Below, piece by piece: positions 55,628 to 64,000 of a stretch of DNA of 64,000 bases; the stretch's first letter is position 1, and each line of letters begins with the position of its first letter. The notes beneath the pieces were generated by a model that worked only from the letters and a program-made list of their open reading frames with translations, searched no databases and was not told where the DNA came from. The DNA is from Deltaproteobacteria bacterium (GTDB taxonomy: Bacteria; Bdellovibrionota; JACOXK01): contig JACPKQ010000005.1 of assembly GCA_016186995.1 (NCBI GenBank), positions 1 through 64,000 of the forward strand, in the 5' to 3' direction. Both the position numbers and the translations under genes were made by a program.

Positions 55628-55677
55628 CACCATGAGTCTAGCATAAAGCATTGAAAATTGTGTTCAAAAAGCATTTG

Positions 55678-55703
55678 GTCATTCCCGGCAAGAGCGGGAA
55701 TCT
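55678..55703. repeat. Palindromic element
   Basis: GTCATTCCCGGCAAGAGCGG then GAATCT, upstream of the permease. Confidence 0.75.
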
Positions 55704-55733
55704 AGTATTCTTCTTTTTCAAATTAAGTTCTTA

Positions 55734-55892
55734 AAAATGGCTACTATCTTCCGCTTCATGGCTCGCTGTAGTTGTCCCACATGAATTCTTCGTTATCCCG
55801 TAAGTGCTAAAGCACTGTCCGGGATGAGAGTATTCTGAATTATTATAAACCGTATGCTGCGCTTGACTTCCGCTCCAGACAGTAACCATTTT
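55734..55892. mobile_element. 158-bp inverted-repeat element, copy 3
   Basis: AAAATGGCTACTATCT at 55734-55749 and AGACAGTAACCATTTT at 55877-55892 (two mismatches). The body closely matches copies 1 and 2. It is 159 bp. No long-stem structure and no CAAGAACTTAAG follow here. Confidence 0.85.
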
Positions 55893-55912
55893 TTGACATA
55901 GACTCGAATTTT

Positions 55913-55976
55913 TTGTCATCTTGAGCATAGCGAAAGATATAATTCGCGCTATACCCTTCGTTACACTCAGGGTAAC
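55913..55976. repeat. Palindromic element (GTCATCTTGAG type)
   Basis: TTGTCATCTTGAGCATAGCG...CTCAGGGTAACAA. The rest of 55977-56034 shows nothing recognisable. Confidence 0.6.
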
Positions 55977-56034
55977 AAAAATATGTAAACCATGTCCCCT
56001 GGCAAATATGTTCACTATGTCCCTGTTGCCACAC

Positions 56035-56063
56035 TGGTTTCGTAACACAACGCATGGTATAAT
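56035..56063 (+). promoter_or_regulatory. Possible promoter
   Basis: A perfect TATAAT at 56058-56063 lies 125 bases before the next forward start. The -35 (TGGTTT at 56035-56040, spacer 17) is poor. Confidence 0.35.
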
Positions 56064-56187
56064 AGGGAAAGGCGAGTGAGAAGGTATCGTTTTTTCCAGT
56101 ATTACTCCATAACATCTTGTAATTGCTACGTTTTTTAAATTTAACTTTGTGCCTAGGTCTGCCGAAAAGAAGACGAGAGGGGCATTC

Positions 56188-56847
56188 ATGTCGGGTTTTT
56201 TTAGATCTTTCTTTTTTTCTACATTCATACTGGCACTAGGGCTTCAAGGCTCTATTTTTAGCCTTAATACCAAAGAAAAGCTTTCAGAAATCGGCACACG
56301 TCATAATACACTCATTGTTAAAGTAAAACTCATCAAAGCAGAATCTAAGTGGGAAGGCTCCCAGGTTATCACCTATTGGAAAGCACAATCTCTTGAAGAT
56401 TCTATCAATAAAGCCCCCTCTTCACTTATAGGAAGCAATAAAGAATTTGAGTTTACCTCACAAGGTGGCATTCCAAACGAAGCCCCTACCGATCCAAAAC
56501 TTTCAGGTTGTGGAAAAGAACCTCATAATCTTTGCGGACAAGTCGCTTATGGATCAGGAACAGAAGAACTTTTCAAAATGCTTACTATTAATCAAGAAGC
56601 CTATATTGTTCTTGAACATAAATCAGGAAAAAGAACTCCTTTTCATCTTGTTGGCAGTGTGCGAATCGCTCCTATTTCAAGAGACAGCACTACAGGGGAA
56701 GAAGTTATCAAATCAGACTTAGAACTCAATGGCCAGATACAGCAGTTTTCATCTTCTGCTCCTCTATCAATACAGACTCATGATGATTCAGCACGATATA
56801 AATTAGGAGACTTTAAGGAAGCTTCAAAAAAAGCGTTTGGTAAATGA
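56188..56847 (+). CDS. Secreted protein, protease partner, unknown
   Basis: 219 residues from ATG 56188, which has GAGGGG upstream; the frame from 56149 adds a basic lead before the signal peptide and is less likely. The signal peptide is MSGFFRSFFFSTFILALGLQ. The mature part is soluble, beta-prone and has two cysteines (SGCGKEPHNLCGQ). It overlaps the metalloprotease by ATGA, so it may be a chaperone, inhibitor or substrate of it. No family recognised. Confidence 0.65.
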   Translation: MSGFFRSFFFSTFILALGLQGSIFSLNTKEKLSEIGTRHNTLIVKVKLIKAESKWEGSQVITYWKAQSLEDSINKAPSSLIGSNKEFEFTSQGGIPNEAPTDPKLSGCGKEPHNLCGQVAYGSGTEELFKMLTINQEAYIVLEHKSGKRTPFHLVGSVRIAPISRDSTTGEEVIKSDLELNGQIQQFSSSAPLSIQTHDDSARYKLGDFKEASKKAFGK

Positions 56848-59105
56848 TTAAAAAAACTTTGATTCAATTATTATTCTTTTTACTTCCAGCCTTCTCCTTT
56901 GCCTTTCTTCAAGAAAGTTATTGGGCAAATAATAATCGGGCCATGCTTTCCTGGGGAGGTGGTTCACAACAAATAACACTTGCCCTGAATATTGCTGGGA
57001 ACCCCCAAACGGTAGACTCACGGGAGTTTTCAGCCTTCATTCAAGCTATGAATGCGTGGAATACCCATTTTGGAACCTTTACTAATTTTGCTTTTAAAGC
57101 AGTCACCACATCACAAAAAACGCTCGATGGACTTGATGGGGTCAATAATGTTTTTTTTGAAAATATGGGTGCTGTTTCAACAGTTGCTGAAACACGTTCT
57201 ACCTTTTTTGTTTCAAATGGAAGAGTTATTGATACAGACATACGTTTCAATACTTTTTATATCTATGTATATGGTGATGCCGCAACCGGTTTTTCTCAGA
57301 TTAATTTAGCTGACGTTGCTACGCACGAATTTGGTCATGCAGCGGGGCTGGGTCACAGCTCTTTTAAAAACGCAACCATGTATTTCATGGCTCAAGATAA
57401 ACAACGCTTTCCTACTCATGACGATCTTGCAGGAATACACACCATTTATCCTGTAGGAAACACCACCACCCTTTCTGGGAAAATACAGAAAGGAAGTGAA
57501 AATATTCATGGTGCAGAAATCATAGCTATCCGCACAGATGAAGGCCCTTGGCAAGGAAAACCTTGGGTTAACGACCTTTCTGACAGAAGTGGAAACTTTA
57601 GTATTCGTGGGTTAGACGTACAAGGACAATACATGCTTTTAGCGGTTCCTCTTCATAACCACTCACCCCATGGAAACTATTTTAGTGGATCTCATAATGA
57701 AAGTGATTTTGTTGAAAATATTTTAGGAACAACTGTTCAAGGCCACCTCATCCCTACCCTTTTTTCAAGCTCTCAGTCAGGACTCAACATTCAAGTTTCT
57801 CAAACCGTTTTTCAAGATGATTATGAAAATAATGACACTGTAAACACTGCTTTTGACCTCTCTACCCTTTCTTCGAACGCTCTGATTGCAACAGCAGATA
57901 AAGTTTCAGACGCTCAAGATTTTTATAAAATAAGCTTGAATCAAGGAGATAGAATTGATGTAAGCACAACAGCCTTTCAAATACGATCAGGACTTGATCT
58001 TGAAATAGAAGTTGGAAAAAAAGTGGGTAGTACCTTTAGCAAGATAGAAAGTAACGATGATCATCCCTATGACACAAGAGACAACAAAGACCCTTTTATC
58101 TTTCAATTCGAAGCCGCACAAACACAAGATTATTACATTCGAGTGAAAGCCAAAAATAATCTTGTAGCTTCTGATTTTCCAGGAAGCAGCTCTGATGGAA
58201 AACTTGCATCAAGAATGTATGTTTTTATTTGGAATCAAAGACAAGCACAAAACGCAAGTGCTGTGGAAGCTCCACTAGGACTTACTTTAGATGAGTTTGA
58301 TGAAAATACAGGAGCTACTACCATTTCAGTAGGAAGTAGTGGTTTTTCAGTACTTGAAGCAACACTCAATAAGCTCCTTATTGAAAGTGTAAGCTTGAGT
58401 GGAAGTAATATGCTGATCCAACTTCAACCAGGAATGAATGGTAAAACAAACTTCTTTATTAAAAATGGAACCCTCAATAATACAACCTATAGACAGGTGA
58501 AGCTGACTATTAATCCAGTGAACTACACACCTTTTATTTTTACATCTCAATCACAAACAAGCTTTGATGTTACAAGTGGAGGAAAACTTAATCTTTCTCT
58601 TGCAGGCATTGTAGGTGGTGATGATATTGATAATTTGGGCGTTAATATTAATGGGGTTATTATAGGAAGAGTCGCAGGCGTTCTTCCTTCACATACGCTT
58701 ACAGCAACTGCAAGCAATGCTAACGTTAATGTCAATCTTTCGATCGATGATGGAAGTTATATGCTTCAAGTCAGTGGCCCTGTAGGAGAATCAGCTACCA
58801 TTGATTTTGAAATTAAAGACAGCCAGGGTAATACCATTGTAACCTCAAATGCAAACTCAAGCGCTGCCTCATCCCCTGGGGTGACTGTCTCTTCCCCTTC
58901 CCAAGGAAGTGGTATCATCGTTAATATCGTAGATGCTGCAAGGTCTGTTGCAGGTGCGACCGGAGGTGGTTGTGGAACTGTTTTTAATGAGCCTTATCAA
59001 GGTAACTTCAACCAGTATTTTAACCTCTTTATATTATTACTTCCCCTGCTCTTTCTCTCAATCTTAAGAAAACTTAAATTGAAGCCGATAAGAACAAAGA
59101 AATAA
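56844..59105 (+). CDS. Matrixin-type secreted metalloprotease with C-terminal sorting tag
   Basis: 753 residues: signal peptide, then a matrixin zinc site THEFGHAAGLGHS (His161, Glu162, His165, His171) with Met-turn ATMYFMAQD. A beta-rich domain follows, then a pre-peptidase C-like region (about 325-460: DDYENNDTVNTAFDLS). The C-terminus has GGGCGTV, a membrane helix (FILLLPLLFLSILRK) and a basic end, the three-part layout of MYXO-CTERM or GlyGly-CTERM sorting tags. Cell-surface protease processed by a sortase-like system is the likely role. Confidence 0.85.
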   Translation: MIKKTLIQLLFFLLPAFSFAFLQESYWANNNRAMLSWGGGSQQITLALNIAGNPQTVDSREFSAFIQAMNAWNTHFGTFTNFAFKAVTTSQKTLDGLDGVNNVFFENMGAVSTVAETRSTFFVSNGRVIDTDIRFNTFYIYVYGDAATGFSQINLADVATHEFGHAAGLGHSSFKNATMYFMAQDKQRFPTHDDLAGIHTIYPVGNTTTLSGKIQKGSENIHGAEIIAIRTDEGPWQGKPWVNDLSDRSGNFSIRGLDVQGQYMLLAVPLHNHSPHGNYFSGSHNESDFVENILGTTVQGHLIPTLFSSSQSGLNIQVSQTVFQDDYENNDTVNTAFDLSTLSSNALIATADKVSDAQDFYKISLNQGDRIDVSTTAFQIRSGLDLEIEVGKKVGSTFSKIESNDDHPYDTRDNKDPFIFQFEAAQTQDYYIRVKAKNNLVASDFPGSSSDGKLASRMYVFIWNQRQAQNASAVEAPLGLTLDEFDENTGATTISVGSSGFSVLEATLNKLLIESVSLSGSNMLIQLQPGMNGKTNFFIKNGTLNNTTYRQVKLTINPVNYTPFIFTSQSQTSFDVTSGGKLNLSLAGIVGGDDIDNLGVNINGVIIGRVAGVLPSHTLTATASNANVNVNLSIDDGSYMLQVSGPVGESATIDFEIKDSQGNTIVTSNANSSAASSPGVTVSSPSQGSGIIVNIVDAARSVAGATGGGCGTVFNEPYQGNFNQYFNLFILLLPLLFLSILRKLKLKPIRTKK

Positions 59106-59118
59106 GTGGAGAACTTTT

Positions 59119-60150
59119 ATGTCTACAGAAAAAAAACTTTTATGTGCTTTAGATACCCTGTCTCTCATTAATTCAACTTTAGATCTTGATGATCTTTTAC
59201 AAATTGTATTGCGCTCTATTAAACAAGTCATGGAAGTAGATGCCTCTTCTATGATACTCATGGATTTTGAAACAGGAGAACTTTATTTTTCAAAAACTGA
59301 AGGTGGATCCCAAAAAGTACAAGAAATAAGACTTAAAATGGGTGAAGGTGTGGCAGGACGTGTTGCTCTCACAGGTGAACCTATGATTGTGAACGATGTT
59401 TCTAAAAACCCCTACTTTGCTAAACACATCGATGAAGCTACCAAATTTAAAACAAAATCTATTTTAGCTGTACCTCTTAAAATAAAAGGAAAAGTCACAG
59501 GAGTTCTTGAAGCCCTCAATAAAGTAGATGGAACTCCATTTACAGGTGAAGATCTTCTTATTTTTACAAGCTATGCAAATCAAATTGCGGTTGCACTTGA
59601 AAATGCCCGTCTTTACAAAATGGCGGTTTATGATGGACTTACAGGTATTTTTGAAAAACAATATTTTCAAATTTGGGCAGAAAGCGAATTTGCAAGAGTC
59701 AAAAGATATAAAACAGACCTCTCACTTGTGATGTTTGATCTCGATTATTTTAAAGATATTAATGATACCTATGGCCACCGTAGTGGTGATTATGTCTTAA
59801 GTGAAGTTGCTAAAACAGTCAAAGAGGCTATCCGCCGAGCTGATGTCTTTGCACGTTATGGTGGAGAGGAATTTATTATTGCTCTCCCTGAAACAAACAT
59901 CAATCAAGCTAAAATAATGGCTGAAAAAATTAGAAAAATTATTGAAACAAAAAAATTTAAGTTTGAAGGAAAAACAATCACACTTACTATAAGCCTGGGT
60001 GTTGTAAGCTATGACCACACTCACGAAAATTCTTTTGAAAGACTTCTTCAAGATGTAGACCAAGCGCTTTATACTTCAAAAGAAAGTGGTCGAAATAAAA
60101 CAACGGTTTATAGAAAGAAAACCCATCTTAAGCTTAGAAAATCAGCTTAA
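59119..60150 (+). CDS. GAF-GGDEF diguanylate cyclase
   Basis: 343 residues. A GAF domain spans about 1-165 (GEGVAGRVALTGEP) and a GGDEF domain follows. The active site is GGEEF (248-252), with FDLDYFKDINDTYGH for Mg-GTP. The allosteric I-site RxxD is Arg239-Arg-Ala-Asp242, so product inhibition is possible. Cytoplasmic, with no membrane helix. Convergent with the adenylate cyclase gene, with adjoining stops. Confidence 0.95.
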   Translation: MSTEKKLLCALDTLSLINSTLDLDDLLQIVLRSIKQVMEVDASSMILMDFETGELYFSKTEGGSQKVQEIRLKMGEGVAGRVALTGEPMIVNDVSKNPYFAKHIDEATKFKTKSILAVPLKIKGKVTGVLEALNKVDGTPFTGEDLLIFTSYANQIAVALENARLYKMAVYDGLTGIFEKQYFQIWAESEFARVKRYKTDLSLVMFDLDYFKDINDTYGHRSGDYVLSEVAKTVKEAIRRADVFARYGGEEFIIALPETNINQAKIMAEKIRKIIETKKFKFEGKTITLTISLGVVSYDHTHENSFERLLQDVDQALYTSKESGRNKTTVYRKKTHLKLRKSA

Positions 60151-62265
60151 TCAATCTACCTTGTGAATGGGAAGCCAATCGGGGCCGGGCAAGGAAAGCA
60201 ATAAATTCTCACAGCGATGCACAAAAATAACTGTGGGGTGATCTTCAGGCTTAAGTTCCTCAGCATTTTTAAAATGTATAAGAGCTTGTTCAAACTGTTT
60301 ATTTTCATAAAATTGAAGCGCTTTTTCATATTCGTAAATAAAATCTTTTTCCAATTCAAATTCAAGAAGACCGGAAGGAATCACTTCATAAATACTCACA
60401 CCCTGAGTACGTCCCCTTACCTGAACGGTATCTACTTTTCGAGTAAGTCTTTGGTGTTGAAATTGTTTTTTTGTATCCTGACTTATAAGAAAAGGAATCT
60501 TATAAAACTTAGTTGCTTGTTCAATTCGCGAGGCCAAATTAACAGAATCTCCAATAACTGTGTAATCAAAAACTTTAGAACTTCCCATATTACCTACAAG
60601 CATCTCTCCTGTATGGACACCAATACCGATTTGAATCTCTTTCCAACGCTTTGCTTTCCAATGCTCATTTAAATCTTTAAGCCTTTCAAGCATAGCTAAA
60701 CCTGTTTTAGCAGCCTGATCAGCATGTGCAGCATTGACAATAGGGGCCCCATAAATGACCATGATGGCATCTCCCATATATTTATCAATCAAACCACCCT
60801 GTTCAAAAATGACATCACTCATGGCAGACATGTATTCATTGAGCATTTTAGTAAGTAGCCCTGCAGGGAGCTTTTCTGAAATTTTTGTAAAATCCCTGAT
60901 ATCTGCAAAAAGAACGGTGAGAACTTTTCTTTCTCCTTTAAGTTTTAATTGTGAAGGATCTCGGATCAGCTCTTCAACAAGTTGAGGTGCAAGATAGTGT
61001 TCAAAAGCCTCACGAATGTGGCGGGCTCTTTTTTCTTCAACAAAATACTTAAATAAAATAGTATTCACAAAAACAACTAAAATATGAAGATAAATAAAAA
61101 CAGTGTTCGCCACAAAACCTTTTTGAAAAAGAATGAATTGATCACAATAGTAAATTAAAAAAAGCACTGTGAGAGTAAAAAGAGCACCCCATAAAGCTCT
61201 TAATTTACTTAGGAAAAATCCTAAAATAAATGCCATGAAAAGAATAAATAAAACTTCAAGAGCAAGAGAGGCTTCGGAACGTTTTAAAAAATTTTGATTA
61301 AGAATATTATCAATAATATGAGCATGCACCTCAACACCCGCCATTTCAGTTGAAAAAGGAGTGTTTCTTAAATCTTGAACTGCTTTGGCAGAAACACCTA
61401 TTAAAACAATTTTATTTTTTGTCTCTTTTTGAGAAATTTTATCTCTTAAAAGATCTTGGAAGCTTAAGGTAGTATAGGTTTTCCGGCCTCCACGATAATT
61501 AATCAAAAAACGTGCTTGTTCATCAACGGGTAGCATAACATCATCCAAAAAAATACTTTGAATACCCTCTTTGCTAAGCTTCACACCAATATTTTTTTGA
61601 AGATAAACAGATGCTGTTTTTAAAGCAAGGGAGGGATAAAGTGCTCCACCATATTCTGTCACAAGAAAACCCTTCCGTATCCCTCCATCATAATCAGATG
61701 TAAAATCAAAAAAACCATAATGTGATGTTGCACTTGCAATAGGGCTTATATTCATCTCAACAGATTGTGCTTTTGATACGTGAGGAAACTGTCCTTCTTG
61801 AGAGGAAATAAGAAGATTAATTTTTGAGGGCAATTCTTTCTGATTTTCTAGTTTTTTATCAAAATAAAAAAAGTATCCTAAAACAACACGAGAAGTTTGT
61901 TTTATTTGAGATGCGAAAGAGAGATCTTCTGCTTCTTCACTTTTTTCAGAGAAAAGCATATCCAGTGAAATAGTATGAGCCCCTAAAGCACGAAGTTTCT
62001 GAATGGCTTTGGCTAAAACACTTCTTTTCCAAGGCCAGCGCCCTATCTCACGAATACTTTCATCATCGATAGAAACAATGACAATTCTATCATCTGGTTT
62101 TTCCTCACCTCTTACCTGAAACTTAGTGTCTAAAAGTTTAAGCTCTAAATAAGTGAGAAAGGGAAGTTTTTGAGGGGCAACATAATTAATAAACATAAGA
62201 AAAAGAACAAACACTGTAAAAAAACAAGTAATTTTAGGAACAGACAAAGAAAAAAGTTTTTTCAT
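60151..62265 (-). CDS. CHASE2 class III adenylate cyclase
   Basis: 704 residues: N-terminal helix (12-30), periplasmic CHASE2 sensor (about 35-325), three helices (335-410) and a cyclase domain from 445. Metal Asp455 (LFADIRDFT) and Asp499 (DKYMGDA) are present. Lys495 and the FDYTVIGD Asp are the adenine-specifying residues, and NLASRIE gives the transition-state Asn and Arg. A TPR-like tail follows (ENKQFEQALIHFKNAEELKP). It overlaps the phosphodiesterase gene by ATGA. Confidence 0.93.
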   Translation of the reverse strand: MKKLFSLSVPKITCFFTVFVLFLMFINYVAPQKLPFLTYLELKLLDTKFQVRGEEKPDDRIVIVSIDDESIREIGRWPWKRSVLAKAIQKLRALGAHTISLDMLFSEKSEEAEDLSFASQIKQTSRVVLGYFFYFDKKLENQKELPSKINLLISSQEGQFPHVSKAQSVEMNISPIASATSHYGFFDFTSDYDGGIRKGFLVTEYGGALYPSLALKTASVYLQKNIGVKLSKEGIQSIFLDDVMLPVDEQARFLINYRGGRKTYTTLSFQDLLRDKISQKETKNKIVLIGVSAKAVQDLRNTPFSTEMAGVEVHAHIIDNILNQNFLKRSEASLALEVLFILFMAFILGFFLSKLRALWGALFTLTVLFLIYYCDQFILFQKGFVANTVFIYLHILVVFVNTILFKYFVEEKRARHIREAFEHYLAPQLVEELIRDPSQLKLKGERKVLTVLFADIRDFTKISEKLPAGLLTKMLNEYMSAMSDVIFEQGGLIDKYMGDAIMVIYGAPIVNAAHADQAAKTGLAMLERLKDLNEHWKAKRWKEIQIGIGVHTGEMLVGNMGSSKVFDYTVIGDSVNLASRIEQATKFYKIPFLISQDTKKQFQHQRLTRKVDTVQVRGRTQGVSIYEVIPSGLLEFELEKDFIYEYEKALQFYENKQFEQALIHFKNAEELKPEDHPTVIFVHRCENLLLSLPGPDWLPIHKVD

Positions 62266-63017
62266 ATTAATTTAATAACCTGTCCTTTTGTGACTATCTC
62301 AATGTGATACCCTTTTAGTTCTTTTTCTATTTCTTTATAAAAATGCGGTTTTAGATGATAGGCATATACTTTTACATTCTTGGGTATTTTTTTAATTTCC
62401 TTTAAAAAAGTCTCAGTACAATGATGCCTTGCCAAAGATACAAGATCTTTTTTCCTGTTAGAATAAGATAAATCGAGAAACACTGCTTTTAAGTTTTTAT
62501 AAGTTTGAGCTACTTTCCACATGGCTTCTGTTTCATAAGTATCGCCACTAAAAACACAGGCGTTACTACCATCATCTACTATGAAACCAAGAGCTTCTGT
62601 AGCATGATTAACAGAAACCGCCTGTACTTTTAATTTTTCAATGTGAAACGGTTTACTTTCAATAGGATGTAAATAAAGGAGTGGATTTTTTTGCGGTATT
62701 TTTGTGTAATCAGGCCAAATAATATTATTAAAAACTCCTTTGTGAATAGCCTCTAAAACTTTTTTGTGACTATAAACATGAATTTCTTTATCTTCACTCT
62801 CTCCCACAAGACGATTATCCACTAAAAAATGAAGCTCGTGAAAATGATCTAAATGAGCATGAGTTAAAAGAATGTGTTTTATTTTAAGTTGTTCTTCTTG
62901 AGAAAGAACTGAAGTCATAGTACCTGCATCCAGACAAACGCTTTGGTTGATACGAAAACAGACCGGGGAATAACCCGGCAACGATCCGCCATCGCATCCA
63001 AGTACCTGAATTTCCAC
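62262..63017 (-). CDS. Class II cAMP phosphodiesterase, MBL fold
   Basis: 251 residues with the metallo-beta-lactamase motif THAHLDHFHELHFLVDNR and FSGDT. The LGCDGG start and HLDHFHEL are the class II cyclic-nucleotide phosphodiesterase form rather than generic MBL. It lies upstream of the adenylate cyclase in the same operon, so one transcript makes the enzymes that break and make cAMP. Confidence 0.85.
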   Translation of the reverse strand: MEIQVLGCDGGSLPGYSPVCFRINQSVCLDAGTMTSVLSQEEQLKIKHILLTHAHLDHFHELHFLVDNRLVGESEDKEIHVYSHKKVLEAIHKGVFNNIIWPDYTKIPQKNPLLYLHPIESKPFHIEKLKVQAVSVNHATEALGFIVDDGSNACVFSGDTYETEAMWKVAQTYKNLKAVFLDLSYSNRKKDLVSLARHHCTETFLKEIKKIPKNVKVYAYHLKPHFYKEIEKELKGYHIEIVTKGQVIKLI

Positions 63018-63047
63018 ATAAAAAGTGTATCACCTTATGAACTTAAA

Positions 63048-64000
63048 CTACAGCCATTTTTTACGTTTGAAGTAGTAAAGAAGAATAGAAGCGACAAAAG
63101 CCATAAAAAACATAACTGATGGAAAACCCCAATCTGAATGAAGAAGAGGCATTTTTTTAAAGTTCATACCATAAATACCCACAATCACTGTTAAAGGTAA
63201 AAGTACAGCCGCAAATAAAGTAAGTGTGTTCATAATTTCAGTTAATTTCTTTGTCGCAATGGAAAGGGAAACATCTAAAATACCCGTTGTCATATCACGA
63301 TAAAACTCTGTTTGATCCAAAACTCGATCCATATGATCGTACACATTTTTAAAATAAAGAGAACAGCCTGCACAGATGCGATCATATTTTTCCTGATACA
63401 TTTTATGAATAACTTCTTTTTGATAAAAGAAGATGCGGCGAAGACGCATCAACCTTTTTTTAAGTGAAAAAATATCATCCATAATATTTTCTTCACCATG
63501 AGTAAAAATTTTATTTTCAATACGATCCAATCTTTTATCAATTTTATCTAACACGGGTATATACTGATCTACTACTTCATCTAAAATATGATGAAAAAGA
63601 TATTCTGTATCAACTGCCATAGGAGCCACAACTTCTAAAATTTTTTCTTGAAGTTCCCGAATACTCAAGAGAGGATTCTCATGATAAGTCACAAGCATGT
63701 TTTCACAAATAAAAGATGAAAGACTTACTGTTCGAATAGAATCTTCTTCAAGAACACCCCTGTCTTCCATCTTCAAACCATGCACGCGCACATAAAGATA
63801 ATCTTTATAATCTGTAATCTTTGGAAAAAACCTTTCACTAAAACAATCTTCAAGTGCGGTAGGGTGAAATTTAAACTTGTTGATGAGTAAATTTTTTTCT
63901 TCTTGGGAGGGCTTTAAAAAATCAATCCAAACAAGGTAGTTTTTATCATTTAAATAAGCTCCACATTGCTCTAAGTTACTTTTTAAAACCTTAGCCTCTT
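63048..64000 (-). CDS. corA: CorA-family Mg2+/Co2+ transporter, 5' end beyond window
   Basis: The frame is open to the right edge. The GTG at 63791 is not the start: the same frame upstream reads HPTALEDCFSERFFPKITDY and KDYLYVRVHG, the usual CorA N-terminal domain. The C-terminus has two membrane helices with the pore motif YGMNFKKMP and a basic end. At least 317 codons are present here. Confidence 0.92.
   Translation of the reverse strand, partial: EAKVLKSNLEQCGAYLNDKNYLVWIDFLKPSQEEKNLLINKFKFHPTALEDCFSERFFPKITDYKDYLYVRVHGLKMEDRGVLEEDSIRTVSLSSFICENMLVTYHENPLLSIRELQEKILEVVAPMAVDTEYLFHHILDEVVDQYIPVLDKIDKRLDRIENKIFTHGEENIMDDIFSLKKRLMRLRRIFFYQKEVIHKMYQEKYDRICAGCSLYFKNVYDHMDRVLDQTEFYRDMTTGILDVSLSIATKKLTEIMNTLTLFAAVLLPLTVIVGIYGMNFKKMPLLHSDWGFPSVMFFMAFVASILLYYFKRKKWL

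Noticed and set aside
55731-56228. 165-residue leftward frame and a 90-residue one inside it
   Set aside because: They cover the 158-bp element and a palindromic repeat and run into the front of a real secreted gene.

Overview
The window is AT-rich bacterial chromosome from a Gram-negative organism. The envelope genes show this: an LptF/LptG-type permease, a lipid-A biosynthesis N-terminal-domain protein, an ExbB/ExbD pair, several beta-barrel-like proteins and a protease with a MYXO-CTERM-like C-terminal tag. The mix (SelA, class III adenylate cyclase with a class II cAMP phosphodiesterase, GAF-GGDEF protein, M16 protease, AMACR-type CoA transferase) suggests an uncultured deltaproteobacterial or Bdellovibrionota-like lineage. 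That placement is inference; no rRNA or marker protein here settles it.

Layout. 1-10.9 kb is an accessory, decaying zone. It holds a degenerate tandem repeat of about 160 bp, a BrnT/BrnA toxin-antitoxin pair, a DUF4258/HTH toxin-antitoxin-like pair, orphan secreted proteins and lipoproteins, a ClpP-like periplasmic protein, several broken genes, and a 38-residue membrane peptide whose ribosome binding site lies in a hairpin. 10.9-25.5 kb is housekeeping: truA, tRNA-Lys, a HI0933-type flavoprotein, a spore-photoproduct-lyase-like radical SAM gene with a ParB-like partner, the leftward operon purB-purC-purS-purQ-purL-purF, a ChaN-like protein and an AMACR-like enzyme. 25.5-29.3 kb has lon, an FtsB-like protein and exbB-exbD. 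29.3-39.8 kb holds three very large unrecognised secreted proteins, one ending in a PD-(D/E)xK-like nuclease motif and one split by a frameshift. 39.8-44.2 kb is the leftward run hutU-selA-nfi-msrA. 44.1-45.7 kb is an unusual repeat-bounded segment with two 158-bp inverted-repeat elements, two different long-stem structures and a CTP-dependent lipid kinase gene. 45.8-55.7 kb has a 7TM-GAF protein, glutamate dehydrogenase, a DUF3047 protein, a HAMP protein, a LABN protein-FlgM-like-dGTPase run, an M16 protease and an LptF/G permease. 56.2-64 kb has a secreted matrixin-type protease with a partner, a GAF-GGDEF protein, an adenylate cyclase-cAMP phosphodiesterase pair and the start-truncated (by the window edge) corA.

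Two features stand out. First, small palindromic repeats (outer ends GTCAT...ATGAC) lie not only between genes but in frame inside conserved enzymes (truA, the flavoprotein, the radical SAM gene, purF, purL, selA, the M16 protease), adding low-complexity peptides much as Rickettsia palindromic elements do. Second, the purine operon is damaged or unusual: purC is split by an apparent 8-nt loss, purL ends before its last domain directly at the purF start, and the purF C-terminus is repeat-encoded.

The genes work together most visibly as purine synthesis, cAMP synthesis and breakdown, histidine-to-glutamate catabolism (hutU with a distant gdh), and envelope maintenance. All calls were made by reading the sequence; no database search was run.
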